From positions 52,811 through 116,810 of the forward strand of contig NZ_BCUG01000018.1 in assembly GCF_001591165.1 (NCBI RefSeq): DNA of 64,000 nucleotides, in the 5' to 3' direction. Below the pieces are notes generated by a model that was not told the origin of the DNA, searched no databases, and worked only from the letters and a program-made list of their open reading frames with translations. This document shows positions 25,123-31,359 of this stretch, piece after piece (within the stretch, counting starts at the first letter, position 1; each line of letters starts with the position of its first letter). The stretch comes from Thauera butanivorans NBRC 103042. GTDB lineage: Bacteria; Pseudomonadota; Gammaproteobacteria; Burkholderiales; Rhodocyclaceae. The translations under genes were made by a program, and so were the position numbers.

Positions 25123-25983
25123 GTGAAGCACAAGCTTGCAAATTGGGTTTCGCTGGCCGCCCTGGCTGTGACGCTATTCTACTGGTGGCGTGAGTTCATT
25201 GCGTACGGGATTTTTGTCCTGATCGTATTCTTGATCGCCTTGGCTAAGGCTTGGTACGATATTTCGTACCTTGAGAAGAAGAAATACGATCTCGATCGTC
25301 AATTGGCGTCCGGAATTGTTCTCCGACCCTATGCGCTCCTGCTGAAGTCGGGTGGGGCGGTTAACGCCCTGCATGGAGATCTTCCAAATCCGAACTATAA
25401 ATACTCAGTACGGATACTGGAGCCTGCTGTATTGCCGGGATTCTTTCGTCGGGTCGACAAGCTTCTTGCGCCCACGGCGGTTAAGCTCGTCAACGATCCA
25501 ACCGACAAGCTGGCTGATTTCGCCCAGTTTGACTATTCCAAGGCGTGGCAGAGCGAGATCATCAAGGATTTCGCAGATTCCATCTTGATTCTTGTTGTTC
25601 CCATCGCGATGTCCGAAGGGGTGCGGTGGGAACTCGATTATCTTCTGCAGAATCGACTCTTGTGGAAAGTGATTTTCGTGATGCCGGCACAGGTTGATGG
25701 CGGGAGCAGTATCGAATGGAGGAGGGCGGCTCGTGAGTTGAGAAGGAGAGATATCCTGTTGCCGGTTTACCGGCCCTCGGGCGGATTAGCGTGTCAAACC
25801 GCCGATCGGCAGTTCGGTGCCCTCGTGCCCTGGGATGCGGCCAGCGATGAGTTGCTCATTGCTGTATCACGATTGCGCAGACTTGGGCAGGGTCATGCCG
25901 CCTTGTCGGACTATCCGATTCCCATCGTTCCCGCTTGGGGGCAGGCGTCGGAGGCTCCTGGAGCAGCTTTTCGGGACTCATGA
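25123..25983 (+). CDS. Membrane-anchored protein with a TIR-like C-terminal domain
   Basis: A 286-residue protein not recognised as a named family. Two hydrophobic segments near residues 5-21 and 25-43 are followed by a basic linker (LEKKKYDLDRQL), a middle region and a segment SILILVVPIAMSEGVRWEL followed by KVIFVMP near residues 152-187, which resembles the core of TIR-like domains; E170 in the WEL motif would be the candidate catalytic Glu. The GTG at 25123 is chosen because GGAGGAGGGAG lies immediately before it; an earlier GTG at 25093 is possible. Base composition is low for the window (25 GC of 60 at 25261-25320). It follows the BrnTA module in a region flanked by duplicated DNA, which suggests horizontal acquisition. 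Confidence 0.55.
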   Translation: MKHKLANWVSLAALAVTLFYWWREFIAYGIFVLIVFLIALAKAWYDISYLEKKKYDLDRQLASGIVLRPYALLLKSGGAVNALHGDLPNPNYKYSVRILEPAVLPGFFRRVDKLLAPTAVKLVNDPTDKLADFAQFDYSKAWQSEIIKDFADSILILVVPIAMSEGVRWELDYLLQNRLLWKVIFVMPAQVDGGSSIEWRRAARELRRRDILLPVYRPSGGLACQTADRQFGALVPWDAASDELLIAVSRLRRLGQGHAALSDYPIPIVPAWGQASEAPGAAFRDS

Positions 25984-26046
25984 ACCCCGCAGGAAGTAAA
26001 AGCAAGCCGTGCCGGAAGGGAAGTGATGAGTGATATTTTGAAAAAT

Positions 26047-26096
26047 CACATACTCGTTTCGCTCCGCTGGTGATAGCGATGCTTGTGAAAATTTAA
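26047..26096 (+). pseudogene. Relic of a second AEC transporter gene
   Basis: CACATACTCGTTTCGCT (26047-26063) is identical to the start of the AEC transporter gene at 22962-22978 and is joined directly to a degenerate copy of its last 33 bases (compare 23835-23867). About 856 bases between the two parts are missing, and CGCT at the junction is a short homology. The frame is broken. Confidence 0.75.
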
Positions 26097-26131
26097 TGTG
26101 ATCCGATGGGTCTTATGCCAGAGAAGACGAA

Positions 26132-26455
26132 ATGAGCATTGCATTCCAGGATTTCTATGCCGAGAAGGTCAGCCATTGCCATGGCTGCGGCAGGAACAAC
26201 CCGGCAGGACATCATCTGAAGAGTTATTGGGCTGGTGACGAAACAATTGCCAAGTTTCTGCCGAAGCCCGAATACAGCGACGGCGTTCCGCATCACGTCC
26301 ATGGCGGCCTGATAGCCTCCTTGCTGGATTACCACGGCATCAAGGGGACGCTGCGCAGCATGGAAGGCCGAAAGGTGTGGGTGGATCTGACGCTGTCGGC
26401 AGATGGCGAGGTGTGCGCAACGGGGGAAATGCTGGCGGTCCGGTATCAGCAATGA
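26132..26455 (+). pseudogene. Hotdog thioesterase, second copy with 45-residue internal deletion
   Basis: This 107-residue frame is nearly identical to the intact hotdog protein at 23878-24336 but lacks its residues 70-114, joining LLDYHG directly to IKGTLRS. The deletion is in frame and removes the central helix end and two strands, so the product is unlikely to fold or act. Start and ribosome region are preserved. The stop overlaps the ATG of the MFS gene, so translation of the remnant may still deliver ribosomes to that gene. Confidence 0.8.
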
Positions 26456-27708
26456 AGCCTTCCTTCGGCAGCTCCATCACGGCTGGACTGCCTTCGTCGG
26501 CGCCGTCGCCGCAGGTGATCATCCTTATCGGCCTGGTCGCGCTGGCGATCGCGATGGGCGTCGGCCGGTTTGCGTTCACGCCGATGATGCCGCTGATGCT
26601 GCGCGACGGCAGCCTCGATGCGGTGACGGGCACGGAGTGGGCCACGGCCAATTACTTCGGCTACCTGCTCGGCGCGCTGAGTGCGTCGTGGTTCGCGGGC
26701 AGCCCGCGGCGAGGGCTTCAGATCGGGCTGGTCGGGGTGGCCGTGACGACGCTCGGGATGGTCTGGGGCGATGCCGGGCTGCCGTGGCTCGGCATGGCGC
26801 TTCGGGCCAGCGCGGGCATCTTTAGCGCCTGGGTGCTGGTCTGCGCCAGTGGCTGGTGCCTGCCCGAACTGAGCCGCCGGCATGCGACCTCGCTCGGCGG
26901 ATGGATGTATACCGGAGTCGGCCTGGGTATCGCGGGAACGGGTGTCCTGACCTGGCTGGGCGGCGGGCAGAGCGCCGTACTGCTTTGGGCGGAACTCGGG
27001 CTGCTCGCCGTCCTCGGTGCCGCGTATGTCCTGCGGAAGCTTCCGGCGCCGTCCGCCGCTGCGGCGCCATCGGGTGCCTCCGCTCCGCCAAAGCCGGCGT
27101 CGTCGACCGCCGGGCGCGGTAACCTCGGCGTGGTGCTGTGCTACAGCGCGTTCGGCTTCGGCTACATCATCCCCGCGACTTTCCTGCCGACGATGGCGCG
27201 GCAACTGGTGGCCGACCCGCTCGTCTTCGGGCTCACCTGGCCGATTTTCGGCACGGCGGCGGCGCTGTCGGTCGCCTTTGCCTCGCGCTGGCTGCATGGC
27301 TGGTCGCGCCGGAAGGTCTGGGCGATTGCCCAGGGCGTGATGGCCGTGGGCACCTTTCTGCCCTTGCTGCAACAGTCGCTGTGGGTGCTGGCGGGGTCGG
27401 CGGTGCTGGTTGGCGGCACCTTCATGGTCACGACCATGGCGGGCCTTCAACTGGCGCGCGAGCGCATGCCCGACAATCCGACGGCTCTTCTCGCGCGCAT
27501 GACCGCCGGTTTCGCGGCAGGCCAGATCGCCGGCCCGCTGCTGGTGCGGCTCATCGGCGACGCCCGGATCGCCGGCTGGGATGCCCTGAGCTGGGCCAGT
27601 GCCATTGCAACCGTGCTGCTGGCGGGCACGGCGCTATGGCTGTGGCTTGGCAGCCGTCACAGCGACCGTCCGGCCATCACGAGCCCCAGCAGCAGGAAGA
27701 CGCCATAG
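26452..27708 (+). CDS. YbfB/YjiJ-family MFS transporter
   Basis: A 418-residue major-facilitator protein with about twelve membrane segments. The family signature MGVGRFAFTPMMPLML lies in the first helix, followed by ANYFGYLLGALSASW. The second half begins near LGVVLCYSAFGFGYIIPATFLP. The substrate is unknown. It starts in an ATGA overlap with the truncated hotdog gene; earlier in-frame ATGs belong to that gene's antifunctional frame. Its last 52 bases overlap the convergent TauE/SafE gene. Confidence 0.88.
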   Translation: MKPSFGSSITAGLPSSAPSPQVIILIGLVALAIAMGVGRFAFTPMMPLMLRDGSLDAVTGTEWATANYFGYLLGALSASWFAGSPRRGLQIGLVGVAVTTLGMVWGDAGLPWLGMALRASAGIFSAWVLVCASGWCLPELSRRHATSLGGWMYTGVGLGIAGTGVLTWLGGGQSAVLLWAELGLLAVLGAAYVLRKLPAPSAAAAPSGASAPPKPASSTAGRGNLGVVLCYSAFGFGYIIPATFLPTMARQLVADPLVFGLTWPIFGTAAALSVAFASRWLHGWSRRKVWAIAQGVMAVGTFLPLLQQSLWVLAGSAVLVGGTFMVTTMAGLQLARERMPDNPTALLARMTAGFAAGQIAGPLLVRLIGDARIAGWDALSWASAIATVLLAGTALWLWLGSRHSDRPAITSPSSRKTP

Positions 27709-28394
27709 AGCACGCGCTGGAACTGCATCGGCTCCAGGCGCCCTCGTAGCCGCGCCCCTGCCCACAGCCCCGCAAAGGCGGCGATGAATGCCGTCGCGCA
27801 TGCCGGACCGTTGGCGGCCCAGTCGGCCAGGTTTGTGCTCCCCAGCCGCAGCATCAAGGCCACGGTCGCCAGCATGAAGCTGATGCCCATCGCCTGGATG
27901 AAGGCGTCCCTGGGCAGCTTCAGTGCTTGCAGATAGGGCACCATGGGGATCACGAAAACGCCGGTCGCGGCGGTCACCAGGCCCGTCGCCGAGCCGGCGA
28001 TGCCGCCGGCGAGCCGGGCGTGGCGCCCGAACTCGGGAAGCGCAGGCCGGGCGAGCCCCCAGATGCCGTAGATCGTCAGCACCAGCCCGAGGACCAGCGA
28101 GGCGCGCGCGCCGGGGATGTCGATCGCCGAGATCGGGCTGAACAGGGCCGCCAGCAGCAGGCCGGCCCACATCGGCCACAACTGCCGCGCAAGCATCACC
28201 CAATGCGGGCCTGCGCACTGGGCGACGTTCGTCGCCAGCGAAGGCAGCACCATCAGCATCGCCGCCTCGGCCGGCGGCATCAGCAGGCCGAGCAGCGCCA
28301 TCGAGACCGTGGGCAGCCCCATGCCGGACACGCCCTTGACCGCGCCGGCCGCCAGGAACACCGCGGCAACAATGAAGAGAAATGTCGCATCCAT
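27657..28394 (-). CDS. TauE/SafE-family sulfite/organosulfonate exporter-type permease
   Basis: A 245-residue membrane protein with the two-fold repeat of the TauE/SafE family: an N-terminal GAVKGVSGMGLPTVSMALLGLLMPP and a later GGIAGSATGLVTAATGVFVIPMVPYLQAL. About eight hydrophobic segments are visible. Members export sulfite, sulfoacetate or other anions; the substrate here is unknown. The ATG at 28394 gives a normal N terminus (MDATFLFIVAAVFLAAG). It is divergent from a LysR gene across a palindrome, so the regulator probably controls it. Confidence 0.87.
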   Translation of the reverse strand: MDATFLFIVAAVFLAAGAVKGVSGMGLPTVSMALLGLLMPPAEAAMLMVLPSLATNVAQCAGPHWVMLARQLWPMWAGLLLAALFSPISAIDIPGARASLVLGLVLTIYGIWGLARPALPEFGRHARLAGGIAGSATGLVTAATGVFVIPMVPYLQALKLPRDAFIQAMGISFMLATVALMLRLGSTNLADWAANGPACATAFIAAFAGLWAGARLRGRLEPMQFQRVLYGVFLLLGLVMAGRSL

Positions 28395-28436
28395 GGGACG
28401 ATGATCGGGGGCGGGAGGCCGGATGTCGATCATTCA

Positions 28437-28459
28437 TCGGCGATGATATTCTTCGCCGA
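28437..28459. promoter_or_regulatory. Palindromic LysR-type operator
   Basis: Seven-base arms TCGGCGA and TCGCCGA flank a nine-base AT-rich centre in the 83-bp gap between the divergent TauE/SafE and LysR genes. Position and symmetry fit the binding site of the adjacent LysR regulator. Confidence 0.55.
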
Positions 28460-28477
28460 AACGGAAGGATGAGGTCG

Positions 28478-29392
28478 ATGGCATCAAGGAACAGCGTGAC
28501 TCCCTATCGCATTTCCACGTTTGATCTGCATCTGTTCGCCGCCATCGTCGAAGCGGGATCGATCACGCGCGGCGCCGGGGCCATGCACCTTTCGCTGGCG
28601 GCAGCCAGCACGCGCCTGCAGAAGCTGGAGCATGCCCTGGGCACGGCCTTGCTGCACCGTTCCAAGCTCGGCATCCGGATGACCGATGCGGGGCGTGCCC
28701 TGCTGCGGCATGCCGGCCGTGTCGAGCGCGAACTGGAGATACTGCATGCGGAGATGGCGGCCTACGCGCACGGCATCCGCAGCACGATACGGCTGGTCTG
28801 CAATACCGCGGCGATGACCGAGCATCTGCCGCCGCTCATCGGGCGCTTTCTCGCCGGGCGCGCGGATGTGGACATCGACCTGCGCGAGCTGGGCAGCCAG
28901 GATGTCCTGCTGGCGATGCGGCAGGAACAGGCCGACATCGGTATCGTCGCCGATTACGTCGGCACCGAAGGGCTGCACACCCGCCTGTTCGCGGAGGACG
29001 ATCTGGTCGCGGTCTTCCCGCTGGCCGCGTTCCGGCCGGCGGGCGCCGGCGTGGCCTTCGTCGATCTGCTCGAACACCCTTTCGTCGGCCTGCCGGCCGA
29101 GAGCGGCTTGAGCCGCTTCCTGCAGGGGCGGACGATGCAGTACGGCCGGGGGCTCCATTACCGGGTCCGCGTGCGCAGTTTCGATGCCGTCATCAGCCTG
29201 GTGGCCGATGGCGTCGGCATTGCCATCGTGCCGGCGGCCGCAGCCAGGCGCCTGGCCCACGCCGGCATCGGCGTGTCGCGGATCGCGGACGCCTGGGCGG
29301 CCAGAAGGCTGCTGCTATGTACTGCCGGCGATGCCAGGCCCGAAGGGCGGGCGGCGGAATTGTTCGACTTCCTCGCCCGGCACGGCGCCTGA
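28478..29392 (+). CDS. LysR-family transcriptional regulator
   Basis: A 304-residue regulator: N-terminal winged helix (FDLHLFAAIVEAGSITRGAGAMHLSLAAASTRLQKLEHALGTALLHRSKLGIRMTDAGRALL, given here as the family's usual first 60 residues in outline) and a periplasmic-binding-protein-like effector domain. AAGGATGAGG precedes ATG 28478. It diverges from the TauE/SafE gene and its palindrome, which suggests that it controls this exporter and perhaps itself. The inducer is unknown. Confidence 0.9.
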   Translation: MASRNSVTPYRISTFDLHLFAAIVEAGSITRGAGAMHLSLAAASTRLQKLEHALGTALLHRSKLGIRMTDAGRALLRHAGRVERELEILHAEMAAYAHGIRSTIRLVCNTAAMTEHLPPLIGRFLAGRADVDIDLRELGSQDVLLAMRQEQADIGIVADYVGTEGLHTRLFAEDDLVAVFPLAAFRPAGAGVAFVDLLEHPFVGLPAESGLSRFLQGRTMQYGRGLHYRVRVRSFDAVISLVADGVGIAIVPAAAARRLAHAGIGVSRIADAWAARRLLLCTAGDARPEGRAAELFDFLARHGA

Positions 29393-29416
29393 CTGCCGCC
29401 CGGCCTCAGCGCGGGC

Positions 29417-30043
29417 TCAAGCCTTCGTCGCCGGCTTCCCGCCTTCGCCCGCCTGCTGCGGCGCTTCGCTCTCGGCAGCCGGTTTCAGCTTGGCGGCGAG
29501 GAAATCGTCGAAGCCCTTGGAGACCAGTTCATAGGTCTTCATGATGCCGCTTTCGATGTCGCTGCCGCCCAGCACGCCCAGCCCCTGCAGGATGTCGCGC
29601 GCTTCGTTGAAGCCTTTCTCGAAGCCGCCCCGCACCAGCTCGGTGAAGTCGCGCGCCAGTGTTTCGGTGTCCTTGCCGGGGTGCTGCGCCGCGTAGGCGT
29701 CGAAGAAGCCGGTGGCGAAGCTCAGGATGCGTTCGGCAGTGGCTTCGGGCGAGTTGTCCTGCTCCATGGCCTTGCCGATGACGTCCACGTTCTGCCCCGG
29801 TGCCAGCACTTCGTTCAGGTGGTCGATGGCCGAACGGTAGAGCAGGGCGAGCGAGTCGTTGCCGGCCTTGATCGACACCTGCAGCGACGCGGTGATGATC
29901 GCGGCGTTCTGTTCGTGGCGCACCGTTTCCGCGCTTGCCATGCGGCTGCTGCCTTCGCTGCGTTGTGCGCCTTTCGCCGCCTGAGGGGCCTGCGTTGCGC
30001 TGCTTGCCGCTGCCGGGTTGATGCCGCTGCCTGTCGTTGCCAT
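29417..30043 (-). CDS. DUF5610-like hypothetical protein
   Basis: A 208-residue soluble protein, rich in Ala, Glu and Gln, without signal peptide or membrane segment. The N-terminal 35 residues are low in complexity; the rest is helical, with ERILSFATGFFDAYAAQHPG and FTELVRGGFEKGFNEARDILQGLG, which look like the DUF5610 family. Its function is unknown. It converges with the LysR gene and diverges from the patatin-CHAT-MBL cassette. GGAGAG lies just before the start on the minus strand. Confidence 0.65.
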   Translation of the reverse strand: MATTGSGINPAAASSATQAPQAAKGAQRSEGSSRMASAETVRHEQNAAIITASLQVSIKAGNDSLALLYRSAIDHLNEVLAPGQNVDVIGKAMEQDNSPEATAERILSFATGFFDAYAAQHPGKDTETLARDFTELVRGGFEKGFNEARDILQGLGVLGGSDIESGIMKTYELVSKGFDDFLAAKLKPAAESEAPQQAGEGGKPATKA

Positions 30044-30233
30044 GGTGCTCTCCTTCGTCCGCTTCGGGCGTGACTTCAGCCGTCGTCACAGTAAGGGATT
30101 AACGGCCGGCTGCAGGGAAACTTGATGCCGCGAAGGCCTGGCTTGCGATTACCCGGCAGCTTGCGTGCGTTGTGCCTATATTGTGAATACATGTCCGTGA
30201 AACTGCATTTGCAATCCAACCGGGAGCGCAGGC

Positions 30234-31349
30234 ATGAATGCGGAAAATGCACTGAAGATCGGTCTGGCGCTGTCCGGCGGCGGATTCCGGGCAACGCTCT
30301 TCGGGCTCGGCAGCCTGTGGCGCTTGAACGAGGCCGGCTTGCTCGGGGGGCTGGCGCGGGTCACCAGTGTGTCGGGCGGCTCGATTCTGGCGGGAGTCCT
30401 GGCGCACGGATGGCGTCGGCTCGATTTCAGTGCTGGCCGCGCCGGCAACTTCGAGGCGGTCGTGGCGCAGCCCGTTCGCCGGTTCTGCAGCCGGTCGATC
30501 GACATCAAGACCGCCTTGCTCGGCCATCTCGTGCCGTTCAAGACATCCGGCGAGTTTCTCGCCGACCGTTACGCCGACGACCTGTTCGGCGAGACGCTGC
30601 TGCGGTCGCTGCCGGATCCGGACCAGGAGCCGGCGCCGCGCTTCATCTTCTACGCCACCAACATGCAGACCGGGCGCAGTTTCCGCTTCCGCCGGGACTA
30701 TGTCGCCGATTATTACCTCGGCATGTCCCGCGGCGCGGATGTCAGGCTGGCGGATGCGGTGGCGGCGTCGAGCGCTTTTCCGCCGATCTTTTCTCCGGTG
30801 GTTCTGAAGACCGACCCCGATTCCTGGGAGATGCCGCAACACGAGCTGCCCAATCTGGAAAAGCTGCGCCGGCGCATCGTGCTTGCCGATGGCGGGATCT
30901 ACGACAACATGGGTCTGGAGGCCTTGCTCAAGGGCCTGGACATCATCCTGGTCAGCGATGCCGGGGCGCCATTCGAGATCGATGAGTCGCCCTTCGAGGA
31001 TGATCTGCTGCAACTGGGCAGGGTGCGCGACATCCTGATCGACCAGACCCGCGCGCTGCGCAAGCGTTGGCTGGTCGATGACTTCCAGGCCGGGCGGCGG
31101 CGAGGCGCTTACTGGGGAATCGGTACCCGGATCGAGGCTTACGGCGATCCGGGCGCGATCACGGCCGACAACACAATCACCGCCGCTCTCGAAAACATCC
31201 CGACGCGGCTGAAGAAGTTCGAGGCGCGCGAACAGGGCCGCCTGATCAACTGGGGCTATGCGCTTGCCGACGCCGCCTTGCGCAGGCGTGCAAGACTGGA
31301 CATCGCGGCGGCGAAGGGCTGGCCGGTGCCCGAGTGGCCGCTGAACTGA
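30234..31349 (+). CDS. Patatin-like phospholipase
   Basis: A 371-residue patatin-fold lipid hydrolase. The oxyanion-hole motif GGGFRATLFGLG lies at residues 15-26, the nucleophile is Ser47 in SVSGGS, and the catalytic Asp219 is in DGGIYDNMG; a family stretch AVAASSAFPPIFSPV precedes it. All elements of the Ser-Asp dyad are intact. It would cleave acyl chains from membrane phospholipids. It has no signal peptide, so it acts inside the cell. It is the first gene of a cassette with a CHAT-type protease (10-base gap) and a ComEC-like MBL protein. In CBASS and related defences, patatin effectors degrade the host membrane on activation; such a role here is inferred. Confidence 0.92.
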   Translation: MNAENALKIGLALSGGGFRATLFGLGSLWRLNEAGLLGGLARVTSVSGGSILAGVLAHGWRRLDFSAGRAGNFEAVVAQPVRRFCSRSIDIKTALLGHLVPFKTSGEFLADRYADDLFGETLLRSLPDPDQEPAPRFIFYATNMQTGRSFRFRRDYVADYYLGMSRGADVRLADAVAASSAFPPIFSPVVLKTDPDSWEMPQHELPNLEKLRRRIVLADGGIYDNMGLEALLKGLDIILVSDAGAPFEIDESPFEDDLLQLGRVRDILIDQTRALRKRWLVDDFQAGRRRGAYWGIGTRIEAYGDPGAITADNTITAALENIPTRLKKFEAREQGRLINWGYALADAALRRRARLDIAAAKGWPVPEWPLN

Positions 31350-31359
31350 GGCCGCCGCG

